Source of the DNA: Tigriopus japonicus | Lineage: Eukaryota; Arthropoda; Copepoda; Harpacticoida; Harpacticidae | NCBI GenBank assembly: GCA_010645155.1 | Contig: CM021315.1 | Coordinates: 8,794,478-8,858,477 of the forward strand | Reading direction: 5' to 3' | Length of the DNA stretch: 64,000 nucleotides | Part shown: in pieces, positions 33,636 through 47,700 of the stretch | Layout of the letters: every line of letters starts with the position of its first letter | Numbering within the stretch: the stretch's first letter is position 1 | Position numbers and translations under genes: made by a program | Notes under the pieces: generated by a model | Database searches by the model: none | What the model saw: the letters and a program-made list of their open reading frames with translations, nothing else | What the model was told of the DNA's origin: nothing

Positions 33636-36038
33636 TCATACTGTGAAACAATATCATATTGATACTAAAGAACTTAAGGGCGATTTCCTTCTTTATATTT
33701 TTTATGCTTAATGGCCTCTTTTTTTACAAAGTCTTCAAAAATACAGTTATTGAAAATCCCCCTCCCATTTTTTTGGTTTTCAGTTTGCTTTCAAACACTT
33801 TTATTATGCATATATTTTATTTAATGGATGTTGAGAAATGTTCATACCCATTTTTTAACATAAACAAGAAATTGCTTTAAGAGCCTTTGGGACAAAAAAT
33901 CCCAAAAGTCCTCTTGGAGATCTTGCCCAAGACGACCCCAGAATAGAGGGCTAGGAGAAATGACACTCCGAAATAACTCAGAAGTCATTTGGTCTGCACC
34001 ATGTGTGCGATGGAATTTGAAGTTGGAAACATTTAGTTGGGTGATTCAAAACCGTAAATTGCGATTTCAGGGAATTATTGACGATATTGCTCACTCAACT
34101 ACTTTGCTCAACCAAGAGCAAAACATGATGAGACAAATCACTTGGCACCCTTGCTGCTGGATTGACGAAATGTGTTCATAGTGAATCTCCAAGGACTGAA
34201 CTGGAGTGACATATCTGTATCAAGAACTCTACCCCAGAACATGATTACCCATAGCAAGAGAACAACAATCTCTGAGCAATATGCAACTTAATGTTGACAA
34301 CAATATTCAAAGTGCGTGTTACTTCCTTTTAGTATTCCGTAAAAACATATTCTACTTGGCAACTTGTTTTACATAACGTACTATGGCACATCCATCAATA
34401 CTCATTTCAAATGTTAAGTACGATGAGACCTATTGGTATGACAGTACTGAACGCACCTCATTCTCCGCTATTCAAGTGTCGATATTCTTCAACTTATCGA
34501 TGTGAACATACTATTCAAATGTCCCCATCATTAATTCCTAGTCTTTCAGGACACCAATCATCGACGGACCCATCTCAAGATACCTGTATCTGTTTTCGTT
34601 AATTCAATAGTTTCTTACATTACCATCCCTAATAATAAGTGCGGCTTCTATTTGATGATTGTAGATGGTAAATGGACGGACTTATTTTGTACGTTTTTGT
34701 TGCTTGTTTGACAAAACCTTCAATACACATATTGATGATGTCATATGACGAAGAAAATTTAACTTACTGTCTTGATAGAACAGAGTAGTGATAAGGTGCG
34801 ACTTTAGTGAAAAACATGATAATTTTTCGTAAATTTTCTTTCAGTGCACTAAATATGGAAACATTGTCCATCGTCACATGAAAACTCCATCCAGAAAAAC
34901 GTATTTCTCTTTGCACGCACTCGAATTCACATCTAGAAAGGCCTGGCAATGAACGAGTTTTAACTAAAAAGCAAAAGTTTTTGCCCTTTTTGAGCCTGTC
35001 TTGCAATGTAATGATTTCTAAGTATTTAATACATTTTGTTAACTCTTTTTTCAGACTATTTTGCTCCTATTGACCTTTTTGTGGACTCTTGAGGCAATCT
35101 CAGTTTTTGAAAACTGAAGTTCAGTTTTAATTCGTACGGTTTTAATTTTAGCGACTGTCCTCGTTCATAAGAAACATTTATATAAACTTCAGTCAAAAAT
35201 ATACTGGAACAAAAGCGTAGACAAAAAAAACCCAATTGTTTAAACTTAAATTTTGTTCTGTAAGAAAACCTCCATTGAGAAAAAGACCCGTTTAAATACT
35301 ACAGAGCTAAGTCTAGGTTGGTGGTATTATTGTTATAATCGGGACTTGGATATGCAAATATGTTGAGCTGATTTACTGCGCCGAGAATTTTAGTTCGTCG
35401 TATTGGTCTGTGACCAAATAATATTTTGTCCATATTCCCATTTTGAACTTGAAGCACGTATTTAATGAAAAGATATCACAGTGATAATTTGTGCTTTTAC
35501 CTAAATCAGAGTTAGACTAAATGAATAATAACTTAAGCGAGCATTAAAAAGTTTTTAAACATATTTTACCGACTCTACAACATATTTTCAACTTAGTTTG
35601 GCATTTTCTGGAAACTTTCAGAAAAAAGTCGGACATTTTTTTTAAATTAAAATCTGATCTAAAATGGTTCAATTTTTTAAAGTGAAAGAAGACTCCAAAA
35701 AATTGATTTTAACATCGACCGAAGAAAATGCCGAATGAAAAAACAAACAAAATAAATTTGGCTTAATAAGTGACAAACTGCGAGGGAAAAAACCTCTTTG
35801 TCGCATTTTCCATTTTTTCCTCCCTCTGAAAAGAAGTAGTCCCTCTACTGTACGTATATTCCCTTTTTCAAATGTCAGGCATGGCATTTAACTTATTCTC
35901 GTTGATCACTGATCCTTGAGCGCTCTCGAATGGACAGGAAATGGGTCATTTCGTTTATTTAGCCATCAGCTCATTAACATACCCAACTTGCATCATTGAA
36001 CTCCCTTCAATCCATTCTAGAGGCCACCCAAACCACTT
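33636..36038. other. Gene-free interval
   Basis: Probable promoter region of the DEG/ENaC gene on the left and 3' flank of the small minus-strand gene on the right. I see no coding region, RNA gene or repeat I can support. Composition is AT-rich with A- and T-runs. Confidence 0.45.
35954..35959 (-). terminator. Poly(A) signal of the small minus-strand gene
   Basis: AATAAA on the minus strand, about 80 bases beyond the stop codon at 36039. It is the main support, besides the ORF itself, for that gene. Confidence 0.45.
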
Positions 36039-36602
36039 TCAATCCTGATCAAAGGAGGATGGATTGGCTTGGTTGATGGTCTCCAATTTGTGAATGGCCA
36101 CTGGTGAGAGCTTCTCGAATTGTCTGCTTTGCTTCTTTAGATTCTTGGCTCGAGTCATCATATCCTTTTGAATTTCTGCCAGAATCTCCTCCTTAGTCTT
36201 GGTTGAAACTTCAATCGAGGAGTTTTCATTGGAGCCCTCATTCAGAGATGTGGAGGAACGATGCTGGAGTTTCTTGGAAAAAGAAGTCAAGAGTCCTTTT
36301 TTGGCGGATGTTTTGGAACCAGAAATATTTGTGAGGGATCCAGTTAAGCCAGAATCACGGAGGGATGACAATCTGAATTTGGTTTTGAAAGGTTGATGAT
36401 CTTGAGAGGCGACCTTGTCTTTAGATTCTTTATTAAGGGATTGGGATTGAGGCTTCAGGCGGGATATTTTTTGGAGGCTCATGGCTATGGATTTACTGAA
36501 ACTGGGGAGCAAATATCGAGTTGCTTTGGCTTTTATAGTTGTGATACCTAATCCACATGTGGGGAAATTCTGGCTCTCTTTGTAAATGAGTTCTTGGAAC
36601 AA
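36039..36602 (-). CDS. Uncharacterised small basic protein
   Basis: Not recognised. A single open frame of 187 codons, ATG at 36602. A second Met at 36483 (MSLQKISRLKPQ) would give a 147-residue form without the hydrophobic-poor N-terminal 40 residues. The protein is rich in Ser, Lys and Thr, with low-complexity stretches (SGSKTSAKKG, SSTSLNEGSNENSS). It ends in a predicted helix (EEILAEIQKDMMTRAKNLKK) and a tail (SPVAIHKLETINQ). No signal peptide or membrane segment. A downstream AATAAA at 35959-35954 supports transcription on this strand. It could be a disordered nuclear or mitochondrial-associated protein, but no function can be assigned. A chance ORF of this length is unlikely in DNA this AT-rich. 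Confidence 0.5.
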   Translation of the reverse strand: MFQELIYKESQNFPTCGLGITTIKAKATRYLLPSFSKSIAMSLQKISRLKPQSQSLNKESKDKVASQDHQPFKTKFRLSSLRDSGLTGSLTNISGSKTSAKKGLLTSFSKKLQHRSSTSLNEGSNENSSIEVSTKTKEEILAEIQKDMMTRAKNLKKQSRQFEKLSPVAIHKLETINQANPSSFDQD

Positions 36603-39600
36603 GGAGAAATCCTATTTTAGCACTAGTAAAATGTTGATAATCATGTGTGAGAGGTTTTCTTGTCCTGTTTGGTTTAAGGAAAAGTGAAAACACATGTTTT
36701 TGAAAACACATTTGGCATGTTAAGCCCTAAGCATACCAAAGACAATTCTGGCCAGTCACTTACGCACTTTATAAATTACAAGCTTTTAAGGCCTATAAGC
36801 TAATTAATTTGAAATCTGCGACCCTTACCATATCAGACAATTTGTGCCAATAACTCATTTTTGACGTTATAGTTACCTGTAATGGGTAAGCTTAAAATTG
36901 TTTGGTTTCACACAAACTTGCCTTAGTGAAGTTGAAATATGTTCTTACTGTGGCTGTGGAAAAATATCGAGACAGGGATCAGGAACAAATATGGCCCCTT
37001 AGTTATTAGGAAATTTTAAATTGCATCCATATTATTTTTTTGATAAAACTGGGTTTCATTTTTCTTGTGGTATATTTCTTGTCAGTGCTCACCAATGTGT
37101 ATCATGTAATAAAAACTGAGTAAATTTAAGAAAGAGAGTTTTTCCAGTGTGCCATTGCTGACCTCAGAGAAATCGATCACCCAATAGCATCTGTGAAGCA
37201 GATAAACAAGGTACAGTAATTTAGTACAACTTCGCCTCTTCTAGTTAAATAAGGTATTCGTAAGTCGAGGTTGATTAATATCCTTGCTGGTAGTTTATCG
37301 AGCTTTTTCGTCGTTTTCAAAGCTCTTAGTGGGTGGTATCCAAGGGTTAGATAGATTTACAAGACAAGCCTTGCTCATTACAACACCTTGAGACAAAAAA
37401 ATCAAGATGTCTTATCTTTATGTAGGTCAGTTAGTCCTTAATGACCAAGTGCGGGAGATTCTTTAGCCGATCATCTGTGCCAACGATGAGTGTTTCTATT
37501 CTTTTTCTTGTTCTTCTTTGAACTCGGGATTCCTTCAACAACAGTATTAAGGTTTATTGACTCTGAGGTCTCTTTGTTCATGAGAAATTCTCCCGTTTGC
37601 TAGAAAAGAATTTTAGCCATTACCATGAAATAATCGCTCGAAGAATAGTAAATGACTATTTTTCTGATTTTTAAATCTCTGCAAAAGTAATACCTTGGGT
37701 AGCTTTCAATCAGTTCCCTTGAAAATAATAATTTTAGTGACTGACCATTCACTTTTTCTTAATGTTGCAAAGCAACTTGAGAAAACAATCGCAATCTTTT
37801 TTACCTCAATCAGACTCCAATTTTCAGAGCTCCATCATGCTGTTTGTAAGTGGGCACTAATTTAAAATGTTTGCCATTTTTGGAATTTTCACCTAAATAG
37901 CTAGCGTCCAAGAAGCAACAAATGTCTTGCGTGAGAGGATTTTCACAATTTGGAGAAGCTAAACCAGAGCACGAGTCTCTTGTTCTCATTTTCGTCATCT
38001 TTTTGTCTGTCGAGGTTTAAGATTCCTTTTGAACAATGGAGCTGAAAACAAATTGGGGGCATTTTTCTGGTTGCGGATGGAATGCACTCCATCGTTCCCT
38101 TTTTTGAGTTATGATGGGGACAATAGGCGAAGCGGGAAGATTCAGAAGCTGTGGAGATGGCTTTTTGCTTTGAAAATGACACAAAGAGAGTTAATCAACA
38201 TTCTTCTGTCAGACCCTTTAACTAGATTGAAACCACAACAAGAGAATTGAAAACTGATATCCTTTACAACACGTCACAACACAAATGGAGGAAAGGGTAG
38301 TAAATAAATTGGGTTCTAATGGCTTCCAGGCACAAACCATGGCTCCTTGACGAAGCCATCAATCTTCTTTTAAGCTCAATTTCCCTGTGAGCGCCTCCCT
38401 GATTTGCGAGTCACATCCATGAGCAAAGCACAAGCCGAAAGAAAAATCTGTGTTTTTTCAGGGTTGCCAGATTTTACCAAAATTTTTCTCTCATTATAAA
38501 CACATTCAATGCAAGGGATTTTACCACCAATTCAATTGTTCTCGAACAAAACAAATTCTAGTCGGAATCAATAGAATTTGGGTTAAACAAATTTTCTTCA
38601 AATTGGTCTTCAAAATTTTTGTGTAGATAAGCTTTGAACTACGGCTTACTTACTTTCTAAATCTAAATCATGCAAGACAACAATCAGGAAAAACAATGTT
38701 CCATAACGATATTGTAAAAGTATTGATCAAAAACCACAAGGAAGAAAGAGTTCTAGTTCACGGCACAAAAGGGAACCCTGCTGTGTCGAAGACCGCTCAT
38801 GAGCGTAAAATCATCGATAGTCAATTGTGAGTATCCCGACCATAATTAAGGGTACTGTCCTCTCATGTCGCTTGGTTGATGACTTGCTAGCATGTTTTGG
38901 GGGCATGTCAGCTTGATGAACGGGCTTTTGTCTGAACTTTCTTGAACACGCTCTTCCAGCCACTTTTTTCAAGAAAAGTTGATTTTAAAATCCAATCTTG
39001 GAAAACCAGTTGAGTACAAAAAATGACTTGTAAATGGTTTCTTAAGAGCACATGAGTTTTGGCTTGCATTGTCTTGGGTCTCCGTATTTTGTCCATTTTG
39101 ATGAAGGATGGACAAAACGTTGTCCGTCCAGAGGTTGTAATCAATGCCCCAAATGGAGACGTGTTTTTACTTTTCTGAAACCCCCTTAACAGCCAGAAGC
39201 CCGCCTATTAAGACAAAAGTTTGGGGCATAAAAGTCGGAACCAAAATTGTAACACCGAGCCGAAAGAACCGACCGAGAACGAGGACCACCGAAGAACAAG
39301 ATCGGTGAGTGTGTAGCTTTTTTTTCTTCTCTTGTCTTTCCTGAAAAGCGTGAACATGAAAAAGCGGGTTTGGGGGTCCAGACTATATCTAATCCTTCCA
39401 CCCTAGATTATGAGCGTATGTGTTTAAACTGGCCAAATATGTCTAGGATTGAGCCATTACCGGACTTGAGGAGACCGGGATGATGAAGAAAACAGGCTAG
39501 GGGCTCATTACAGACACGCTGAGACACTCGGAAAGCTCCCGATGTTTTCCCTGGTATCACGTGTCTTCATATTTTCCTTTGCGTTTGGTTTTTTGAACCC

Positions 39601-40954
39601 GAGCGATCGAATTGGTTTCAAATGAATCCAATTGTTTGTGGCCATTGTCAGAAAGCGAACAAAAGGGGATCTTTTGTTTTCAAGATCTTCGCAAGCAAAC
39701 GACGTTAAACGCATTGCGTGGTCAGACAGGACATCATCTATGTGGATTCTGGGGCACTTCCGTGAAAAATTACAATTTTCTTGAGCCACCACCACCACCA
39801 TCATAACAACATCATCATCATCAAAACTTGGTAAACGCGCTTTTCCATGTGGGCTACCATGTCATCTCTAATGGATACCATGGTTTTGTACGTGGAAGAG
39901 GCAACCAGATCTTGAACGAACGACCGCCAACCGTTAATGATCGAGCAATGGTCCCATTAAGCTCCTCGGAGTTCATTCTTCAATTCACCGCCACACACGT
40001 GACCTACGGATGAGTGTGACCAGAACTCGTACCCAAGCCATTTCATTCTTCACTCCCGACGTTAAAGACATTTTTATTAATAATAATATTTTATGATATT
40101 ACAAACCTCCCCCCTTCTTCGCTTGAGTCTTCTTTTAAGGGAGATTAAACTAACTTTTATACAAAAAGGACGTACACAAGACAAAGCATCGACTTGTTTC
40201 ATAATTTATGATTTTAGTCATTAATCCAAGCTAGTGAAAGGCGTTCAATAAATTTGTCATTACTAGACATTGGATTGACGACGATTGCTGAATGGACTTG
40301 ACGAACAATAATCAAACCGATTCCACTGACCACCCTGGCTTTTCGGGTGCTGTTATCTCACACGAAGCAAGTCTCTTCTTCTTCAGAAGGACTCCAGGAG
40401 GGGGTGAAAAAGAAAAGACAAAAAGCCGTCCATTCTCCCTTATTTCTCGCTCCCGAGATCCTTCTCTCAGTCAGTCTTGTGTCTTCAAGTAGGTGAGAGC
40501 TCCCGTCGACTTCGCGACTCTCAAGTTCATCTTCGCCGTTTGGACTCCCGACAACTCTCGTCCGTCTTCAAACACAGCTGGTAGATACGCCAGGGACTTT
40601 TGGAAGCCCAATCTGTATTTCTTCCGTGCTACCGAACATCCATCGGAAAAAAAGAACACCGAAGCGAGGAGTTTTAATGACGACGGTGACGCTTCAAGTT
40701 GTGATCGTGTAATTCCAGGCTTGAAAGCGAATGAGAAGGATGACAAAAGCCTCACTTCTCAGACACGAATTGGTATCAAGTATGAAAAATGAAGACGAAT
40801 GATGATGTCGGCCAAGTTGTGAATGCTCAATTACCCTCAAGCTTTTGAGCCTTGATTAACACCCTCTCTTTCTGAGGGCCCAATTTGCCAGCTAAGCAAA
40901 AAACGCAGAAACAAAACCACCTCCTCGCAAGTTGGCAGTTTGCAATTCAGGCCC
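36603..40954. other. Gene-free interval upstream of the atonal-family gene
   Basis: No protein-coding exon I can support. GC content rises from about 39200 onward, with longer chance ORFs on both strands, as expected of a promoter/5' leader region. A CCA/CAT trinucleotide stretch lies at 39786-39822. A CACGTG E-box is at 39996-40001. An AG|GTGAGA motif at 40493-40500 could be the donor of a 5' untranslated exon, which is speculative. Confidence 0.45.
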
Positions 40955-41722
40955 ATGGAACCCAAAGATCTGAGCCTTCGGGCAACTTCCAAACCTCGCA
41001 ATTCCTCTGGTAATTCTGGAGGATCGCCACCCAGTTCAAATTCATCCTTACTCCAGCTCCGGAACTCCTCGCCAGACTATGAGACAAATCTTCACCGCCT
41101 TTTAAGCACTCCCACCATGTTCAGTCATCCTCATCACCATCACCACGATCCTCCAACTCCAGCCTTGATGGAGTCCCTTCGTCGGGTGTCCACCACCATG
41201 TCAGACCTCGAGACCTTTCCGTACCTGCGTCAACATGCCTTGGACCCATCTTCAGGGTTCACTCCCAAACGTGGTAATGGGCCTTCCGACCTCGACAATC
41301 GGAAGTCAGCTTTTGCGCCAGTGCATAGCGGGTCTGGTGGGGAATGCCAATCCAAATTCCTGGCGGGAACATCAAAGCCCTGCCTCAAAGACATTACCCC
41401 TAAACACAATGAAGCGATAAGTCAGCGGCGTGTTCGGGGCGATTCGGGAGGAAGCCTCAAAAATTCCGCCAAACCCTCTCGTCGTCCAAGGTCACCTTCA
41501 TCCGGAGAGTCCGATAGCAAACCCGTGTCAGAGCAAGTCATGAAGAAGCGAAGACTAGCTGCCAATGCCCGTGAACGACGACGGATGGACATGCTCAATA
41601 AAGGCTTTGATCGATTGCGTGGAGTGTTACCTGGTCTGGGTCCGGAGCGACAACTCTCCAAGTATGAAACCCTACAAATGGCTCAAAGCTATATTAGTGA
41701 ACTCACAGACCTTCTCACGTGA
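40955..41722 (+). CDS. ato: Atonal-family bHLH transcription factor
   Basis: Seen: intronless ORF, ATG 40955 (preceded by an AT-poor leader), TGA 41720-41722, 255 aa. The last 60 residues are the bHLH: basic region [15 protein letters not shown], helix 1 [13 protein letters not shown], loop GLGPERQL, helix 2 [16 protein letters not shown]. The [12 protein letters not shown] and [12 protein letters not shown] motifs are diagnostic of the Atonal/Atoh1 group, and the protein ends right after helix 2 as in Drosophila Atonal. The first 190 residues are Ser/Pro-rich and disordered, with a His run (HPHHHHHD) and a basic, Ser-rich stretch before the bHLH. Known role of the family: proneural factor binding E-boxes with Daughterless/E proteins and specifying sensory neurons. 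I infer the same here. Loop length and sequence do not let me separate ato from its close paralogs amos and cato. Confidence 0.9.
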   Translation: MEPKDLSLRATSKPRNSSGNSGGSPPSSNSSLLQLRNSSPDYETNLHRLLSTPTMFSHPHHHHHDPPTPALMESLRRVSTTMSDLETFPYLRQHALDPSSGFTPKRGNGPSDLDNRKSAFAPVHSGSGGECQSKFLAGTSKPCLKDITPKHNEAISQRRVRGDSGGSLKNSAKPSRRPRSPSSGESDSKPVSEQVMKKRRLAANARERRRMDMLNKGFDRLRGVLPGLGPERQLSKYETLQMAQSYISELTDLLT

Positions 41723-41759
41723 AACAAGTCTATAACCTGCTTTTATGCATATCTTGCCC

Positions 41760-41765
41760 AATAAA
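41760..41765 (+). terminator. Poly(A) signal of the atonal-family gene
   Basis: AATAAA 38 bases after the stop codon; consistent with a short 3' UTR and a complete one-exon gene. Confidence 0.65.
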
Positions 41766-44700
41766 TATCTTTTCGTCATTTATAGTCACCCTGAAATAAT
41801 TTGTCCTTTTTTTCTCTGCGTGTGTCAATCAAAACCGACCGTATCGCATCTTTGAGTCATTCTCCCAAAAAGCCGCAAATGACCCCTCAAGCCATTTAAC
41901 ATTCCGTCAGACCACCCTGTACGCATATCATCGGTCCCCTTCATTACGGTCGGGGAATCGAGTCCCATCTAAGTACCTCGAACATGCACAACCTACTGGT
42001 CGACGACGACAAATCGGCAATTTCGACCGGTCCTTGTGACTTGTGACACTTACGTTAGAAAGAGACTCTCCCAAATGGTGACCTACATTTTTATTATTTG
42101 TGATCAATTCAGGGATGAGCATGTGTTTAAGTGCTTCTTGAAAACTCCTAGGTGCATTTACACTCCCGCTTCAATTCCAACATATGGCAAGTGGAGCCTT
42201 GGTCGCTCGTAGAGCTCGTTGGGCGCGGAAGTGATTTTGATGAAGGTTCACCAATACGACGACAATCCAGAAGTTTGAACACAATAACTAGCTCTTAAGA
42301 GTCCATGACTCAACGACGTACTGCATGCTTTATATTGTGAAGTTTTCATGTTCGTTACACAAAACATCTTCATTGAGAGCTCCTTCGAAAAGAGGAAAAA
42401 TGGCTTTATCTTCTTGTTTTGCTTTGGTTCAGTCCTTTTGGGAGTCGAACTTAAAATGATTAGTTTGAGGGTGTTATTATTCTGGGATATATTTTGCTTC
42501 ATAGTTGTACATGGGCAAGCAATTTGAGGAAATATTGGCATTCATGAAAATAGCATTTTTGGTTTGCATGGCCAAAATAAACACCAAGTTATTAAAAAAA
42601 CAGGCAAAAAGGTCTTAGAAATGTGTATGTCTATCACAGTCAATCATCAATTATAGCAAAGAAAATAATTGTTCGTCTTACTAATTTACAGAATTTTCAG
42701 TATTTTTTTGACCAATCGTTAGGGAAGTGCTTTCTTCAACTTGAAATAAAGGTAGTTCATTTTCCTTTGTCCATTTTTCCCTATCAAGGAAGATGTGTAC
42801 ATACTTGGTCTCCAAGCTCAAAAAGTCCATTTCTGATCGATTATTTTCATCATTATTTGTAGTTCATAACACGGTTGTTACCAAGGATGATTGTGCGTAG
42901 TCAATGAGACATACAAAGTCGATTGTCATCGCTCAGTTGGAGAATGACTTCACACCTTTTGTTCGTTCCTTCAGGATCCTCGAGGAAAATTCCATGTCTG
43001 CCTGATATTCGAGCTCCCTTGAAAGCGGATTACCCCCTCTGAGTAAGACTCATCTATGTACCTCGAACCTTGGGATCCTAGAAATAACGAAGGGATTGCC
43101 ACCTTCGGGGGTGGCTCAAGTTTCATTGGTTGTGGACTAATCGCCGCTGACCGTTCAACACCTTGTCTCGCTGTATATCTACACATCTTGATCTCGGATC
43201 AGAACCGATTCAAACCTATTTAAAGAACTGGTACAATGGAAAAACAAGATTATCATTCTCACTCCCTAAAAGTGGGGGAAATTTGATTACAAGGAGTGGA
43301 CAAAGCTCGATCCCAAAATCGGCAGACGATACGCAATTAATCAGACTGCCTAAAAAAGTCGAGCAATGATCAACGGACACAACGGTTTGTCCACCTAAAA
43401 AAATTGCCGGAGTGTGTCTCGTGTCCAAATTGTGGCGAAGCAACAGTCTCTCAATTCCCGTTCCTCCCTGAGTTTACAGGGTTGGGCGCAAGTAAAATGG
43501 CTGCCACAATGAGTTCAAATAAATGTATTTTTAGGGAACTACAGAGAAGTAATTTGAGGCAATACGTTTGTTCAAATTTTTAACACTAAGAAGTTGTAAA
43601 TTAGTCGTGTTTATGTGGCCCAATATAGGCTTCTGCAGAATACTATATTCATTTTGGAGCTGAAAAACAGCTTTCCCGTTTGATTAATGAATTTGTTTGA
43701 CAGTGTGGTTGTATTTAATGAAAATTATTGAAGTACATAAACCTTTTAGTAAGATTTTTGGAACGATCCAGGGCAAAGTATGTCATTTTTGATTGAAGTT
43801 TTGACTAGCAAATGCACCTAACCCTGTAATGCACAAGCGTATTATTGTAGTAGACTCTCAATTAAGAGCCAACACGAAATTGTTTCTTTTGAATAGCCAC
43901 TGCAAAGAAATAATATGTCAGGTTTAGTTAGGTGTTTTATAAGGAAACAACAAGAACGTTTTGGCATTGGGTAAATATCAAGAGAATAAAGATAGCAAAT
44001 GAGTAAAATGATTTTTGGGGCGGCATTAAAGATCCATAATAACCAATATTTAAGCAAGTTCAAGCCATAGAGAACCATCCGAAAATCAAGGTTTTGACCA
44101 GAAATAACTGACTTAACACGAATTCTTCTAATGTTTACCTTTTAAGCAACATTCAAACACAAAAATCAAATTATACTTTTCCCTTATTCTATACAATCTT
44201 TTTTTATTGAAACTAAAAACCTTAAAAGCCCTTATTTCTGTCTTATTTAGCACTGAATCTTCTCTCAGTGATATTACGTTTGGAGTGATTTTGGTCAGTG
44301 TGTTTTCCCGGGAGATTATCGTAAGTGAAGTGAAGTGACTTCCTCCTCAAAGACACAAGGAATGTTGATCTCATCTGGTGGTTGGAACTCACACCTGCGC
44401 TTTTCCCGCACATGGCCAAACCAACCCAAACCACCATCCATCTACCAAGAGTAACTAGTTGCACACGAGCCAACCAACGATTTTCCGTTGTGAGTGAGCA
44501 ACCATCACGGATGAGACTCATTATGAAATGGTAGATCGATTCAGTTCACCCCCTTGGGAATAACGATGACAAGTAGCCGTCTTCAAGAGTGCTTCCATTT
44601 TGGTGTCTGTGAATGGTTGACGAGTCAATGATTCATGACAAAGCTAGTTAGAAATGAGGCTGCTCCTTCTTGATCAGTAACTGTCAATATCTATTTCAAC

Positions 44701-47700
44701 GAGTTTGTCAAGCGTCTTCTTGAAGCTCTTGGGCATTTGGAGGCATTTTTCGTTTTATGGTATATCATTAATGGTTTTGCAAAAAGCCAGGTGAAAAAAG
44801 TACTTAGAATAGAAGTAAGGCAAGCCAATGGAAAAACGGTGAAAGTATTAAAAGTCGTTATGTTTAAGTCTTAAGATCTGTCATATCATTTGTCACCATA
44901 ACCATCTTCGGAAACTTCTCATATGAAGAAACTTATCGAGCAGAAATTAAAAAAAAATAGACACTGATCTGGATGTGTATTGCAAAATCATTGAATTATG
45001 TGCTACTTTTAAAATAAGAATTGCCCATTGATGTAAGGCAACTTTTGCCAGTATTCTTGGTCTTTTCATTTGAAAAATATCTGTTCAGTACATTTCACTA
45101 TGGATGCCAAAGCTATTAATTACGGTTATGGATTTTTTTTCATGGCCTGGAATGACGCATGTTAAAGGTTTGAAGTTCTACATCCTTTACTATGGCATAA
45201 TATTAGCTATTGTAATCCGCTTTTCTTTGAGCTTTTTAAAGATCACTACGTTTTGTGTACTTTTAATCAGCCAATGCCACCAACAAACATCTTGAATCTT
45301 GAAGTAATCAATTTATTGGAGGCCATGCCCATTAAGCCCTGGTTCGTAATTAATGACCATAAAACTTTTGCTACTTGAAAAGAAACCGACTCGTGAAATC
45401 CTTTCACTTTTCTTCAGAAGTTTCATTCACGTTGAATCTAGAACGACGATGTGTTATGTAATAAAAAAACCCCGAGAACTTGAGCTTTCGTTCCATCTCG
45501 GTCATCTTGGAAAACGAAGAAGTGTTCCTGGTGGTTTGGGAGAAGGAAATCAAATTATAGGATTGCGGTGCTTCAGACAATCAAAACAGACGTGCAATCA
45601 GTAGGAAGCCGATCAATTTGTGTTAACCCAACTGTGAATTTGGATCGAACACTTGGGCTGAAAAATGGGCTTCGCGCTTGCCTCCAAATGCCACTTTCCT
45701 GTTGATCTACCGACCAGCTACACCACGACTCTTTGAATGCCTGAGAATGAGGTTGAGATGTGGTTATTGGATTTGGGAATGGGCGAGAAAATGAGATAGG
45801 ATGTAGCTGGGGAAGTAAGCGGGGGTTAAATGGGCCACGAGGATTTCCAAGTCGCTTAGACTCACTTTGAGTTCGACCGAAAGTCACAAAATGCTCGGGA
45901 TGGATGGGTAGATAGAAAGATAGATGGATGGATGGAGTCACCAATGTTCAACATATTCACTTATTCACTGAGGAAAAACATGTTGATGAATTCGTTTGTT
46001 TTAAGTTTGAATACTGTTTGGAGTGAATAGAACATAGGCCTTCAAATCATTCATTCTTTTTATGGTAAAAAGACCTATTGATATGTTTATGAACTCGTAT
46101 GAAATATAGAGCTTGTACAAGACAAAAGACACGGTATGGTTCCATGGTATGTATGAATTGTGAAATGGAGTGCAAAATAATAGTTAGCATCATTTTCAAA
46201 ATCTTTCAAATTTAACATTTTGAGATTTAATTTGATATTTATGAAATGAATGAAATCATAGTTTCATTTACCAAGCCTAAACAGTTACAGGAAGGTTTGA
46301 TTGCCAATTTTTTTAGCATACTTTATCCTCTTTTTCCTTGGCTGGCTTTTATAAACAAATGTGAATTGCAAATGATGTTAATGCTTTTGAGATCTTCTGA
46401 AAATGATTATTTTACTAATTGGAATTTCCAATCGGATTCCCCACAAGACAAATCCAAACTTTGTTCATATCAAAACAAATACAAAAATTCAAATTAACTT
46501 AGATTGCAGGTGGGGTTGCCAAAAGAAATTTTTCTGAATGTTTGAAAATACTTAAAATTTCATAAATAACACATTATTGCAATAATTTTAAAGCAAAACT
46601 TTGGTTAAGAAAGTTCTAAAGGCGGCATGTTTGTTTCTTCATATTCATTTAGAAATGATGTTATGATGGTTTTCATTTGCAGAATTTTCTTTACACTGAC
46701 AATTGGTTTTGCTTGATCTGCATGGAGTCAATTTTGCAAATTTTTAAGGTAGAGTGTCAACTAATCTCCATTCTATGATAGAACTAGTCTATATTCTGAA
46801 TCATTGTTTATTTCCTAAATTCTCCCGCCTCCTTGTTTGACTAAGATGACAAATTTACTTTAAGTGTAGTTGTGCATGCAAAAAAAATATCTCTAAAAGT
46901 ATGAAAAACACAATTCCAAAGCAAAACTTTGGTTAAGAAGGTTCTAAGGGCGTCTTTTTAGTATTTTCATATTTATTTGGAAATCATGCAACCATGGCTT
47001 TCATCTTTCATTTGCAAAGTTTTCGTAACACTGCCAATTGATACTGCACACATGGCTTTGCTGGATCTGCATTGAATCATTTTTTTTTTGCACAACTCTA
47101 AGGTAGACCTTTTCTCAATTATATGATAGAAGTGGTGCATATTCTGAATCATTATTTTCTAATTCTTACTGTCTCCTTGTTTGCCTGAATTCAACCATAG
47201 CATTCTGTCAATATACGTTATTTACAAGATAAAACTGTACAGCCTTTTCTTCTTTTCATTTTTAAACCTTTTTTATTTGTTTTTAAAACATTTTCTTAGA
47301 CCTTCAATTGAAAACCCCACAAAGGATTGTCATTTGTCGTGAAAGCTCAGCACTTTCCAAGAAAAATAGCATCACAAAATAAAACGCGGAACTGTTGGGA
47401 GTTGGGAATAAAACTAGAAACTGGCAATTTACTAAAAAGTGGTTTTAAAAAAGTCTCTTTTGACTCCAACACCCTTCCTTGAACTTTTGATTTTCCAAAC
47501 ATATTGTTTAGCTCAATCTTTTTGCCTCAGTCTTGGCAAAAAGCCAAATATGAGATAGTGTCCTATTGTGCAAGGTGAAGAAGAACAGTTCAAGAATCTT
47601 GTTTTCGTGGTCCGAAAAACGAGCGAGCAAAGCGTGCGCTCAGTCAGCTGGGCCTTCAATTCCTCAATAAATATCGCAAATTCCTCTATCTCCTCTTGTA

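Noticed and set aside
40493..40792. 99-codon ORF upstream of the atonal gene
   Set aside because: Matches nothing I know and lies in probable 5' leader or promoter; a uORF or exon is possible but unsupported.
45573..45944. 123-codon minus ORF
   Set aside because: Low-complexity Pro/Ser composition partly from a microsatellite; no domain.
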